From the NCBI RefSeq assembly GCF_009712035.1, contig NZ_VILB01000019.1, positions 1-36,723 of the forward strand: a stretch of 36,723 nt of DNA. The letters are read 5' to 3'. Positions 1 through 7,685 of the stretch are shown here, in pieces (the first letter of the stretch is position 1; every line of letters starts with the position of its first letter). The notes under the pieces were generated by a model. The model searched no databases. It was given only the letters and a program-made list of their open reading frames with translations, and was not told where the DNA came from. The translations under genes were made by a program, and so were the position numbers. The DNA is from Anabaena sp. UHCC 0187. GTDB taxonomy: Bacteria > Cyanobacteriota > Cyanobacteriia > Cyanobacteriales > Nostocaceae.

Positions 1-841
1 CGAAAGAACTGGATTTAGGTATGTTCTCTGTTGTTGAAGATAATATCACCGCAGTGGCTGCTGATGTGGAATCACCGTTTGGTAATTCGTGAGCAATTAA
101 AGTAACTGGTTCAACAATGATTTTTTGCGGAGATTTTTCCCCATTCCCATTTTGATGAGTTATGGCTTCGCTACGGAGGCTATCAGCCATTTGTAAAACT
201 GTAGGTGCGCCCCCTGTTACTAATTTGAGGGAGTTAGCGTCTCTATTTTTTTCTACTTCACTGCGGAGACGATTCACAAATTCTGCTAATATTGCTTCCC
301 CTTGCTGTTGTTGGCTATACATCCGCGACAACTGCTGGGAAAGATCACCTTGATAGTTTTTAAGTTCTTGCAATAGTGAACTAAAGGCCATGGTGACAGT
401 ATCATCTAGACTGTCAATCATGCTATTGACATTCTGTCCGATTTCGTTAATTGCATTATTATTTATTTCGGCATTCTGAAGCGCAACTTTATCAGGTGAG
501 TCATGCTCTACGGCTTGAGTAGCTAGAGTTTTCAGTGAGGATTGTAATTGGGAAGAGATGTGTTTGGCTAAAACTTCTGCTAACTGACGGATTAACACTT
601 GCTGTTCCGTGATTTGCCGTGATTGCTGTAACTGTTCTTTTTCCTCAATTAACTTTTGAATATCGTTAGATAATCGGTTTTTTTCAATTTCCAGGCGTTT
701 CACATCTTCCTGTAACGTCCTCAACAGATTTTGTTGAAGATTTTCTAAATCCTCAACTACATCCCATAGAGCATTTTCTGCGGCTCTGGATAGCTCACCT
801 CTAATGCGTGGGTTTTCTGGTCGCTTCTCAAATCGCCCCAT
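1..841 (-). CDS. N-terminal part of a coiled-coil cyanobacterial protein, cut by window edge
   Basis: Reading the minus strand from ATG at 841 gives 280 uninterrupted codons to base 2, so the gene runs off the left edge. The N-terminus (MGRFEKRPENPRIRGELSRA) is followed by a long Glu/Gln/Lys/Leu-rich heptad region (about residues 25-90), then a Gln/Asn-rich helical part and a low-complexity Ser/Thr/Pro tail. No signal peptide or membrane segment is visible in this part. The look is that of a conserved cyanobacterial N-terminal extension; I have a weak recollection of such extensions in front of EamA/DMT-type transporter domains, but nothing in the visible portion proves it. Function not assigned. 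There is no gene within 400 bases upstream. Confidence 0.8.
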   Translation of the reverse strand, partial: MGRFEKRPENPRIRGELSRAAENALWDVVEDLENLQQNLLRTLQEDVKRLEIEKNRLSNDIQKLIEEKEQLQQSRQITEQQVLIRQLAEVLAKHISSQLQSSLKTLATQAVEHDSPDKVALQNAEINNNAINEIGQNVNSMIDSLDDTVTMAFSSLLQELKNYQGDLSQQLSRMYSQQQQGEAILAEFVNRLRSEVEKNRDANSLKLVTGGAPTVLQMADSLRSEAITHQNGNGEKSPQKIIVEPVTLIAHELPNGDSTSAATAVILSSTTENIPKSSSF

Positions 842-1241
842 CAGTTTCTAGCCTCTAACACCTTGATGATTAAGTTGCTGCCCCAGATACCAGATTGCTT
901 CTGGCACACTGCGCGAACAACACTTATATTAAGTTTCCTTGAGAAAAGACAGGAAACTGAACAATTTTACTGAACTTATAAATTTAACTCACCTATAGAA
1001 GATTAGTACCTATCATTTCTTCAAAAAATGATAGTTATGAAATTCTTACATATCAATACCTAACTACAAGCATCAAATCAGTGCGGAATGCCTATTGCTT
1101 GATAGTTGCCATCATCATGGGTAACTATTAATTATCTATCTTTTACAAATCATTGTAATTAATAGGCAGAAATTATGCAAAATCTTCTCAAGCAGAGAGA
1201 AGTTCTGGCAAAATTCAAGAATTTACGGTGGTATTTTCACG
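842..1241. other. Intergenic stretch with one hairpin
   Basis: No credible gene is seen here. It holds the upstream region of the leftward gene starting at 841 and the downstream region of the permease ending at 1242. A hairpin can be formed at 1102-1128 (ATAGTT, CCAT, loop CATC, ATGG, AACTAT), which may act as a terminator or processing site. No strong U-run directly follows it on either strand, so this is weak. Confidence 0.4.
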
Positions 1242-2498
1242 TTAGTGCCAAAAAATTCCCATAATCGTGAAAATAGCGGCACTCAGGGCGGTACTGATAG
1301 GGACTGTAATTAACCAAGCAGCGGCGATATTTTGGATAGTGGAAAATTTTATTGATTTAATATTTTGTACCAGTCCAATACCCACAACTCCACCGATAAG
1401 GGCGTGAGAGGTGGAAACAGGTAAACCTAAGCGGGAAGCCAGCAAGATTGTCATGGCTGTAGCTAGTTCGGCGCAAAATCCGCTACTAGGTTCTAAGGAA
1501 ATAATATTTTCGCCAATAGTGGCAATAACTTTTTTACCCCAAACTGCCAAACCTGCCACAATTCCCATCGCACCGAGAACCAGAATCCACGGGGGAATGG
1601 TGAGTTCATCACTGGGGACTTGACCTTGTTGATGAATATAGGAAATTATTGCTAGGGGAGCGATCGCATTACCAACATCATTAGAACCGTGAGCAAAAGC
1701 GACAAAGCAAGCACTCAAAACTTGAAATTTGGCAAATAAACCTTGAATTTTATGGTCAATTTGACTATTTGCCAATTGTCGCCAACTGATCAGAGTTAGG
1801 ATAATTACGCCGATGCCACCGATGAATAGGGTAATGTCATGGGGGGGAATATTCAATTTTCCCTGTTCTATTAAAAACTGGCTCAGAGGTTGAGTGACTG
1901 TGGGGAGAACAATAATTCCAAATACACTCAATAGCAATGTACTTAACCAGGGAATCCATTCCTGTAACTGGGATAGGGGCTGGGGTTGGTTAAAAATCCA
2001 ATATTGAATCAGACTATAAAACCCAGCGGCGATCGCCCCACTAATTATTGGTGTTAAAATCCAGCCAATGGTAATTAAACCAATGGATGACCAATCTATT
2101 GCTTCTATTCCTAATGCTACCCAAGTAAAGCCAGCGATCGCGCCCACAATGGCATGAGACGAAGACACAGGTAAACCCCTAGCTGTGGCAATTTGTAGCC
2201 ATATCCCAGCCGTTAGCAGTACCGAAATCATCCCCATCACTAAAGTTTGTGGTGTCGTCGCAAATAAGGCTGGATTAGCGATTTTCGTGCCAAGGGTAGA
2301 CGTTACCTCTTGTCCAAACAAGACAGCGCCAAGAAACTCTAACACCCCAGCAATAATAATTGCTTGCTTGAGTGTGATAGCCCCAGATCCCACAGAAGTT
2401 CCCATGGCATTAGCAACATCATTTGCACCCAAATTCCAGGCGACGTAGAAGGCTAAGAGGGCGACTATTGCGGTTTGGATGTCCATAAAATAAACCAT
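1242..2498 (-). CDS. PiT-family inorganic phosphate permease
   Basis: A 418-residue inner membrane protein with about ten to twelve hydrophobic segments. It shows the duplicated signature of the PiT family: GANDVANAMGTSVGSGAIT near residues 25-43 in the first half and AFAHGSNDVGNAIAPL near residues 268-283 in the second half, plus paired P-V-S-[ST]-S-H-A motifs. The family carries out low-affinity phosphate (sometimes sulfate) uptake driven by cations. The start at 2498 is preferred over an in-frame ATG at 2486 because AGGTG lies just upstream of it. That Shine-Dalgarno is part of a 14-bp palindrome (2503-2516). The gene stands alone; no phoU-like partner gene is adjacent. Confidence 0.93.
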   Translation of the reverse strand: MVYFMDIQTAIVALLAFYVAWNLGANDVANAMGTSVGSGAITLKQAIIIAGVLEFLGAVLFGQEVTSTLGTKIANPALFATTPQTLVMGMISVLLTAGIWLQIATARGLPVSSSHAIVGAIAGFTWVALGIEAIDWSSIGLITIGWILTPIISGAIAAGFYSLIQYWIFNQPQPLSQLQEWIPWLSTLLLSVFGIIVLPTVTQPLSQFLIEQGKLNIPPHDITLFIGGIGVIILTLISWRQLANSQIDHKIQGLFAKFQVLSACFVAFAHGSNDVGNAIAPLAIISYIHQQGQVPSDELTIPPWILVLGAMGIVAGLAVWGKKVIATIGENIISLEPSSGFCAELATAMTILLASRLGLPVSTSHALIGGVVGIGLVQNIKSIKFSTIQNIAAAWLITVPISTALSAAIFTIMGIFWH

Positions 2499-2502
2499 TC
2501 AC

Positions 2503-2516
2503 ACCTGTTAACAGGT
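2503..2516 (-). promoter_or_regulatory. Palindrome overlapping the ribosome binding site of the phosphate permease
   Basis: ACCTGTTAACAGGT is a perfect 14-bp palindrome ending four bases before the permease ATG (minus strand). As RNA it folds into ACCTG/CAGGT with loop TTAA, so the AGGT of the Shine-Dalgarno would be paired. It could equally be a protein operator. It does not look like the tandem CTTAACC-type Pho box. Confidence 0.5.
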
Positions 2517-2697
2517 AAAAATTGTGATGAATGATTTACATTTTCCATTTTTTTGGCTGTAAAAATCCGGACGAGCTACTAAACTCGACAAAATGCTTAA
2601 CAAAACTTAATTTTTCAAGAAATAGGTTGAAAACCTTGAACAATAATTACTGGGATTTTGCTTTTCAAAACCGTGAGGACAAAGTTGAGAAACTTGA

Positions 2698-2853
2698 TCT
2701 ATCCATCACTCTAACGAAATATCTCCTCTCAAATCCCAACTGATAGCTTTTGACCATATTCCCCAAGGACAAATCCGAGTCATAGATGTTGTTTGTGGTA
2801 CTGGACAAACACTAAAGTTAATGAGAGCAACTTTACCTAAAGTGATGAGTTGA
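2698..2853 (+). pseudogene. Fragment of a class I SAM-dependent methyltransferase
   Basis: Frame 2698-2853 is open after a TGA at 2695 and ends at TGA 2851. From about 2719 it reads PLKSQLIAFDHIPQG, then QIRVIDVVCGTGQTLKLM, which carries the glycine-rich SAM-binding motif I (V-I-D-x-x-C-G-T-G) with its usual cyanobacterial context. There is no start codon in a sensible place, no ribosome binding site, and the protein stops about 15 residues after motif I, far short of the 200 or more residues of an active enzyme. The upstream open stretch at 2531-2743 is in a different frame and may hold more of the decayed gene (an NNYWDFAFQ stretch), but that is uncertain. Confidence 0.7.
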
Positions 2854-2942
2854 CAAATTCAAATAAAAGTGTTCTTTTTCCTCGATTACGGTGATTATTT
2901 CCACCTATTAAAGCCTAATGTATAGCAACGGCTAGATTGGTA

Positions 2943-2973
2943 CGTGTATTAGTGATTGAGTCACCAATACACG
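2943..2973. repeat. Long imperfect hairpin
   Basis: Arms CGTGTATT/AATACACG and GTGA/TCAC with one mismatch between them and a TTGAG loop. There is no T-run on either side, so it is not a clear terminator. It sits in the gene-poor stretch after the methyltransferase fragment. Confidence 0.5.
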
Positions 2974-3033
2974 CCAAGGTTTGAGTAATTACCGGATGTT
3001 TTGATGAAATATTGAACAATTTTCCAGAGATGA

Positions 3034-3214
3034 AGTGCTGTAACTGTCTATGTTTTTAGCAGAGAAATTGAAATACTCATAGCTTGCGTGATGACGCAGG
3101 AGCCATACAACTGATCAACGATATAGTGCTTGTAACTATCTATATCTGGTGTCAGTCAAAGGAAAATTTACAAACGATAGAATCAAACAAGTGTAGTGCT
3201 GTAACTGTCTATGT
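3034..3214 (+). repeat. Three-copy dispersed repeat (consensus AGTGCTGTAACTGTCTATGT)
   Basis: Copies at 3034-3053 and 3195-3214 are identical over 20 bases; the copy at 3125-3145 has one inserted T and two substitutions. The starts are 91 and 70 bases apart. The intervening sequences are unrelated to each other. Whether it is a dead CRISPR-like array, the trace of a mobile element or a regulatory repeat cannot be told from three copies. The region 2854-3334 otherwise holds no gene. Confidence 0.6.
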
Positions 3215-3334
3215 CGTCTCGCTTCAAGAAGTGGGATGCAGGATTTGAAATATCCGATAATCCGGTAATATCATCTCGCTCGTTGGCAGGTATGACGCTC
3301 CAACTGTTAAATAACAAGAATTGACATTCCCAAC

Positions 3335-3568
3335 TTATCCATCTAAGCCTCTGCGACCACTACCTCGATGAGGATTGGGCTTTTCGGGTTGATTGGGGCT
3401 AGGTTTGGAGTTATCAGCCAGGTTGAAACTTTGGTTAACCAAAGGTGAAAGCTGGGAATCAGACTTAGCCATTGACAGAGCGGAAAAACGAGTCTGTACT
3501 GCTTCGCAGTTAAAAGCTAAGGAGCCAAATACCAGACTCGATACTAAAAGTGAAATGGCAGCACGCAT
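3335..3568 (-). CDS. patX: PatX, RGSGR-containing inhibitor of heterocyst differentiation
   Basis: A 77-residue protein with a hydrophobic N-terminus (about residues 4-24, signal-peptide-like) and a polar, Pro-rich second half ending in NPHRGSGRRGLDG. The HRGSGR sequence is the HetR-binding pentapeptide shared by PatS, HetN and PatX. A hydrophobic N-terminus plus C-terminal RGSGR is the published definition of PatX, which is found along with HetR in filamentous cyanobacteria and, when processed, suppresses differentiation of neighbouring cells. The upstream DNA supports this independently: TCCGGA (DIF element) 57 bases before the ATG and a perfect GTAN8TAC NtcA box just beyond it. The gene follows the FAD oxidoreductase on the same strand but has its own promoter in the 100-base gap. 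Confidence 0.92.
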   Translation of the reverse strand: MRAAISLLVSSLVFGSLAFNCEAVQTRFSALSMAKSDSQLSPLVNQSFNLADNSKPSPNQPEKPNPHRGSGRRGLDG

Positions 3569-3600
3569 AGTAGATGTCTATTTTAGAACTCTCTACTTCA

Positions 3601-3631
3601 CTAATACTTAACTTTGATATGTCTGTCCGGA
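3601..3631 (-). promoter_or_regulatory. DIF-type promoter of patX
   Basis: TCCGGA at 3626-3631 in the -35 position, a 19-base spacer, and TATTAG (3601-3606 on the minus strand) as -10. TCCGGA is the DIF element linked to HetR-dependent expression in developing heterocysts. A start near 3594 would leave a leader of roughly 26 bases. Confidence 0.8.
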
Positions 3632-3645
3632 AAATTCGGGAAAAA

Positions 3646-3659
3646 GTATTGTAGTTTAC
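3646..3659. promoter_or_regulatory. NtcA box upstream of patX
   Basis: GTA-TTGTAGTT-TAC matches the NtcA consensus GTAN8TAC exactly. It lies 14 bases beyond the DIF element, as described for patX of heterocyst-forming strains, and starts about ten bases behind the stop of the oxidoreductase gene. It predicts induction under nitrogen step-down. Confidence 0.8.
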
Positions 3660-3669
3660 TGAATAAAAG

Positions 3670-5418
3670 TTAATTTGATACTTCTTCAAGATGCTCAACA
3701 AGTAACCAATTTCCAGACAGATTTGGCCGCCCCCAAATCTTGAGCATTGTGTCTGGGGGAAAAGCTTGTAATTGTTGGTCTATATTCGATCTCAACGTCA
3801 CAAGCTGCCAATTTGTTGTAGTTAAATTGGTTTCTTTTGTAATATTAAATTGGTAATTTTGCTGATCTAGTCGTTGGAATTTGCCGATAAAGTAGTCGAG
3901 GTTTAATTTATTATCTTCCTCAACTAAAACATCAGGACAGTTACCATCGGCAGGATAAGCTTCTGGGTGGTCTAAATAATAAGTTTGCCAGTGCAACCAA
4001 TCGGGATGATTAGTTAATAAGTTAAACAAGGGAACAATTACGCCAGGTGCATAGTCGTCTGTCAATAATGCAGCCTGCAAACTCTTCACTGGTAGATCCC
4101 TGGGCTGACATTCTAGCACAATACAAAGAGCAGCCGCCATACCCGCTGCTTGACCAATGCCCATGACTACTGGTTGAAGTCTTGTAGCCCCATTGGCAAT
4201 GTGAGAAACGGAAATGTTTTTTTCGCAGACTAGTAAAGCATCTGTAGTGGCAGGAATCAGAGCGCGATAAGGGATAGTGAAGGGTGTTCCTGTCCATCTT
4301 CCACCCCAACGGATAGATTTAGGTTGGAGTAAAAACTCAATACCAGGATAATGGTGATCGTTGGCATAGTTACCGACAGCAATCGCATCAGGAAATGGTA
4401 ATGCGGTTTTACTGTGCGCTAAAGGCAAAATATCCTGTTCAGAAACAGTTGTTAAACCTACTAGGCGGCGACTTTCCCGATAATAGGGATGGAGAGCAAA
4501 AGCGGAATCAGCATGAGGAAAAATATTTTCTGCTAATCCGTAACGCCTACCAAACTGGGTTTGAATGAAATGGGCAAAATTTTGACCGTGCCAAAAACAT
4601 TCTTGCACAAATTCGCGCTTTTTAACATCCCCATCTAACAACCGATTGGCATTTTGGCAGTAATCGTTGCCCGCAATAGGCCAATTAATCATAAATCTAT
4701 CTGCTGGTAAGCGTCCATAGTTCAAAAATTTTTCTGGACTATAGTTATCCCAAGCTCCTGTAAACTGGGATGGATCATAGTTAGGGGCTGGGATAATTGC
4801 TGGGGCGGTACTTTCTCCAAAGTCTTGCATTACCACTACCCAAGTTGGTGCTTGCACTGGATAGGTTTGGGTCAGGGTGTTAAAATTTGCTGGAGCGCTG
4901 GGTTCTCCCCATTCTGACTGCAATTCCCAACCCCAACGGTAAGGTACTTCTCCTAAAGCTAATAAATCTCCTAATTCTGTGCCGTCGAGAATAATTTTGG
5001 CGTTGACCGTGAAATCCGCAAAGCGTACACCTGTGATCCGGTCTTGGGTTCGCAAAACTTCTAAAGGCACTTGTCCCGAAATCCACTGAAGATTCGGTAA
5101 TTCTCCCACCCAATCGGCAAATATTTCTGCACCTATCCGCGGATCATAACTGAAAAAGCTGACCCAACTATGATCTAATCCCCCCGGTTGTCTGCGTTGC
5201 AATTCCTGTAAAAAAGCCCCCCATAAACCAGTTTGAAAGGCTTGTAATTCGTTTCCGTCTGGTGCAGATACACCGGCAGAAGTTAGCATTCCTCCTAACC
5301 AGGGAAATTCACTGACTAAGATGGTTTTTACACCTCGTCGTGCTGCTTGGATAGCGGCCGCTGTTCCACCTGTGCCTCCACCAACTACTAAGACATCGGT
5401 TGTATAGGTTTGATTCAT
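3670..5418 (-). CDS. FAD-dependent oxidoreductase (FAD_oxidored family)
   Basis: A 582-residue flavoprotein with the dinucleotide-binding fold at the N-terminus: DVLVVGGGTGGTAAAIQAAR at residues 8-27, followed by the second-strand region ending at ILVSE. LGGMLTSAGVS follows, a pattern usual in this FAD_oxidored family. The internal strand AKIILDGTELGDLLALGEVP is the conserved region ahead of the FAD ribityl contact; RRLVGLTTV and a late MGIGQAAGMAAALC helix are also typical. Substrate unknown: relatives include xanthan-lyase-like and tricarballylate-like annotations that are not reliable. No signal peptide or membrane segment is seen. The C-terminal 100 residues look like an additional domain of no recognised type. 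The gene is followed by patX but is unlikely to share its regulation, since patX has its own promoter. Confidence 0.85.
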   Translation of the reverse strand: MNQTYTTDVLVVGGGTGGTAAAIQAARRGVKTILVSEFPWLGGMLTSAGVSAPDGNELQAFQTGLWGAFLQELQRRQPGGLDHSWVSFFSYDPRIGAEIFADWVGELPNLQWISGQVPLEVLRTQDRITGVRFADFTVNAKIILDGTELGDLLALGEVPYRWGWELQSEWGEPSAPANFNTLTQTYPVQAPTWVVVMQDFGESTAPAIIPAPNYDPSQFTGAWDNYSPEKFLNYGRLPADRFMINWPIAGNDYCQNANRLLDGDVKKREFVQECFWHGQNFAHFIQTQFGRRYGLAENIFPHADSAFALHPYYRESRRLVGLTTVSEQDILPLAHSKTALPFPDAIAVGNYANDHHYPGIEFLLQPKSIRWGGRWTGTPFTIPYRALIPATTDALLVCEKNISVSHIANGATRLQPVVMGIGQAAGMAAALCIVLECQPRDLPVKSLQAALLTDDYAPGVIVPLFNLLTNHPDWLHWQTYYLDHPEAYPADGNCPDVLVEEDNKLNLDYFIGKFQRLDQQNYQFNITKETNLTTTNWQLVTLRSNIDQQLQAFPPDTMLKIWGRPNLSGNWLLVEHLEEVSN

Positions 5419-5494
5419 AATATTAAGTAAATTGCTTATTGGCTATTAGGAGACGTTGATCACACATTATCAAGAAAATGCCGAAAACCCTTGA

Positions 5495-5523
5495 AGGTGC
5501 CTCCGACTCAGGAGGAAACACCT
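5495..5523. repeat. Hairpin upstream of galE, possibly the relic of a coding end
   Basis: AGGTG-CCTCC, loop GACTCA, GGAGG-(AAA)-CACCT forms a ten-pair stem with a three-base bulge. On the plus strand the same bases lie in an open frame ending TGA (GASDSGGNTCALDKG), which resembles the tail of a coding sequence more than random DNA; a TnpB-type transposase remnant is a guess. No T-run follows it. Confidence 0.4.
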
Positions 5524-5626
5524 GTGCTTTAGACAAAGGATGAAGTATGGAATTGGCAATTGGCTATTTTCCATAATTAAACTTAGGCTAAACTTAGATT
5601 CATAAAAGAACCATTAAGGAGAAATT

Positions 5627-6625
5627 ATGTCAGCGGGAAAGCCTAGCATTTTGGTGACGGGGGGAGCAGGATATATTGGTTCTCATACGGTGTTAGCACT
5701 CAAGCAAGCTGGTTATGAGGTGGTAATCCTGGATAACTTGGTATATGGACACCGGGATTTAGTAGAACAGGTTTTACAGGTAGAATTGATCGCAGGGGAT
5801 ACAAGCGATCGCTCTTTATTAGATCATCTTTTTCAAAGTCGTAATTTTGCCGCAGTTATGCACTTTTCCGCCTATGCTTATGTAGGTGAATCTGTAACAG
5901 ATCCAGCCAAATATTACCGGAATAATGTTTTAGGAACGCTGACATTATTAGAGTCAATGTTAGCAGCTTCTATTAATAAATTTGTCTTTTCTTCCACCTG
6001 TGCCACCTATGGTGTACCCAATTTTATTCCCATTACAGAAGATCATCCCCAAAATCCCATTAATCCCTATGGTGCAACTAAGTTAATGGTAGAAAGGATA
6101 TTAACTGATTTTGATGTGGCATACAATTTTAAATCAGTGCGTTTCCGCTACTTTAATGCTGCTGGTGCTAATCCTCAAGGATTATTAGGAGAAGATCATG
6201 ATCCGGAAACCCATTTAATCCCTTTGGTGTTACAAACAGCATTAGGTAAACGAGAAGCTATTAGCATTTTTGGCACAGATTACCCTACTCCTGATGGTAC
6301 TTGTGTTCGGGATTATATTCATGTTAATGATTTAGCAGATGCCCATATTTTGGGATTGGAATATTTATTAAATGGTGGTGAAAGCGAAGTTTTCAACTTA
6401 GGAAATGGTAACGGTTTTTCAGTCCGAGAAGTGATTGCGGCGGCTGAAGATGTCACAGGTATGGTAATACCAGTAGAAGAATGTGATCGTCGTCCCGGAG
6501 ATCCTCCAGCCTTAATTGGTACAAGTGAAAAAGCCAGAAAAATCTTGAATTGGCAACCCCAATATCCAGGTATTAAAGATATCGTCTCTCATGCTTGGCA
6601 ATGGCATCAAAGCAGACATAAATAA
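5627..6625 (+). CDS. galE: UDP-glucose 4-epimerase
   Basis: A 332-residue extended short-chain dehydrogenase. The NAD-binding loop GGAGYIG is at residues 12-18, the catalytic Ser/Thr region is FSSTCATYG near residues 121-129, and the YxxxK pair is Y148 and K152 in NPYGATK. The substrate-binding region RYFNAAGANPQG and the late GTDYPTPDGTCVRDYIHVNDLA motif are diagnostic of GalE. It interconverts UDP-glucose and UDP-galactose in the cytoplasm for polysaccharide and galactolipid precursor supply. The ribosome binding site AAGGAG lies 6 bases before the ATG. It is monocistronic here, with an inverted-repeat element behind it. Confidence 0.96.
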   Translation: MSAGKPSILVTGGAGYIGSHTVLALKQAGYEVVILDNLVYGHRDLVEQVLQVELIAGDTSDRSLLDHLFQSRNFAAVMHFSAYAYVGESVTDPAKYYRNNVLGTLTLLESMLAASINKFVFSSTCATYGVPNFIPITEDHPQNPINPYGATKLMVERILTDFDVAYNFKSVRFRYFNAAGANPQGLLGEDHDPETHLIPLVLQTALGKREAISIFGTDYPTPDGTCVRDYIHVNDLADAHILGLEYLLNGGESEVFNLGNGNGFSVREVIAAAEDVTGMVIPVEECDRRPGDPPALIGTSEKARKILNWQPQYPGIKDIVSHAWQWHQSRHK

Positions 6626-6690
6626 ATACCCCGCTGATATGGAAATACCAATATCCTCTAAGAGAACTCCACAAAAAAGATTATCCAATT

Positions 6691-6751
6691 TTGTGGGATG
6701 GGCATCTTGCCCGTCCTTGTATTATTAGCGGGCAAGATGCCCGCACCACAA
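6691..6751. repeat. Inverted-repeat element (GGGCAAGATGCCC type)
   Basis: TTGTGG (three unpaired bases) GGGCATCTTGCCCG, a 15-base centre, then CGGGCAAGATGCCC (three unpaired bases) CCACAA. The arms form a long stem. This is one of the small palindromic repeats dispersed between genes in many cyanobacteria and is probably non-autonomous. A chance ORF runs through it on the minus strand and should be ignored. Confidence 0.75.
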
Positions 6752-6853
6752 TAAGTTTTGGGATATTTTTTTAATTGGAAGTCTCTAAAGAATTCTAACA
6801 ACTTGCCTTGGGTCATTTTCCCCCCGTAGTACAAGCTAATAACTCGTGAATAA

Positions 6854-6884
6854 CAAAAATCCCGACTTCTTGAAGAAATCGGGA
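6854..6884 (-). terminator. Rho-independent terminator of chlM
   Basis: On the minus strand TCCCGA-TTTCTT-CAAGAAGTCGGGA forms a stem with one mismatch, followed by TTTTTG. It lies about 30 bases after the methyltransferase stop codon. Confidence 0.75.
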
Positions 6885-6912
6885 ATATCAAGTATAAATT
6901 ATACTATATTTA

Positions 6913-7605
6913 CTAAGCAGATGTACGAGTTGCTTCTAGTAAACTGGAAAAGTAGAACTTTGTCCGTGTCATAGCTTTTCTTTGGATTGAAAAGCCATTT
7001 TTTTGCAGGATTTTGATCACATCAGCTTCACGGTGTAAATAAGCGCGAGTAGTTTTACTCGGACCAGGAAAGAACGTACCGATTTTCTTGAGGATAGTCA
7101 GAAAACAGGTTTTAGGGGCAAAACTAAGAATGACTCTTGATTGTGCTAAAGAACATAGGTGAGAAATCATTTCATCAGCTTTTTCCTGGGGGTAATGAAT
7201 CAGAACATCTAAACAGATGACGGTGTGATAATTACCACTTAAAGATTCTAAATCCTGTACCGCAAAGGAGGGATTTACGGTATTTGACAAAGCCATTACA
7301 GCCCTATCCTGGGCTTCTGATACCATTTTGGCGGAAATATCACTGGCGTAGACTTTAGCGCCATCTATGGCGAGGGGAATACTCAGACTACCTACACCAC
7401 AGCCAGCATCACAAATTGATAATGATGGTAAATTGTTGTCAGCTTTTAACCAGCCGATGACATTATCCACGGTTTGCTGATGTCCAGTGCGAATATCTAG
7501 CTGGACTTTATTGACTTCACCATCACCATAGATGCGTTGCCACCGATCAAAGCCTGTGGAGTTGAAGTATTCGCGGACTATTGTTTTATCGTCGGCTACG
7601 GTCAT
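6913..7605 (-). CDS. chlM: Magnesium protoporphyrin IX methyltransferase
   Basis: A 230-residue SAM-dependent methyltransferase (also called BchM) that methylates the C13 propionate of Mg-protoporphyrin IX in chlorophyll biosynthesis. The N-terminus VREYFNSTGFDRWQRIYGDGEVNKVQ is characteristic of the family; motif I CDAGCGVGSLSIPLA is at residues 65-79, the acidic YASDIS loop follows, and the VICLDVLIHYP motif and a RAYLHRE loop near the C-terminus are also present. Length is normal for cyanobacterial ChlM. The gene stands alone, with its own terminator. Confidence 0.96.
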   Translation of the reverse strand: MTVADDKTIVREYFNSTGFDRWQRIYGDGEVNKVQLDIRTGHQQTVDNVIGWLKADNNLPSLSICDAGCGVGSLSIPLAIDGAKVYASDISAKMVSEAQDRAVMALSNTVNPSFAVQDLESLSGNYHTVICLDVLIHYPQEKADEMISHLCSLAQSRVILSFAPKTCFLTILKKIGTFFPGPSKTTRAYLHREADVIKILQKNGFSIQRKAMTRTKFYFSSLLEATRTSA

Positions 7606-7685
7606 AAACTCAATTATTAACGGTTCACAATTCTCAAAATTATCACTTGTCAGTGAATTCTTTGCGGAAATTTTTGCTGTCAGTG

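Noticed and set aside
2590-2615. Pho-box-like CTTAAC/CTTAAT repeats upstream of the phosphate permease
   Set aside because: Two imperfect units ten bases apart do not meet the tandem PhoB-site pattern, so no phosphate control is claimed from them.
3034-3214. CRISPR array
   Set aside because: Units of about 20 bases, uneven spacing, a variant middle copy and no cas genes; kept only as a three-copy repeat.
5495-5560. Intact transposase gene upstream of galE
   Set aside because: Only a short tail-like open frame exists; the upstream bases give no coherent coding sequence.
6658-6891. 77-codon ORF on the minus strand after galE
   Set aside because: Its middle is encoded by the 6691-6751 palindromic element and its start by the chlM terminator, so the frame is a by-product.
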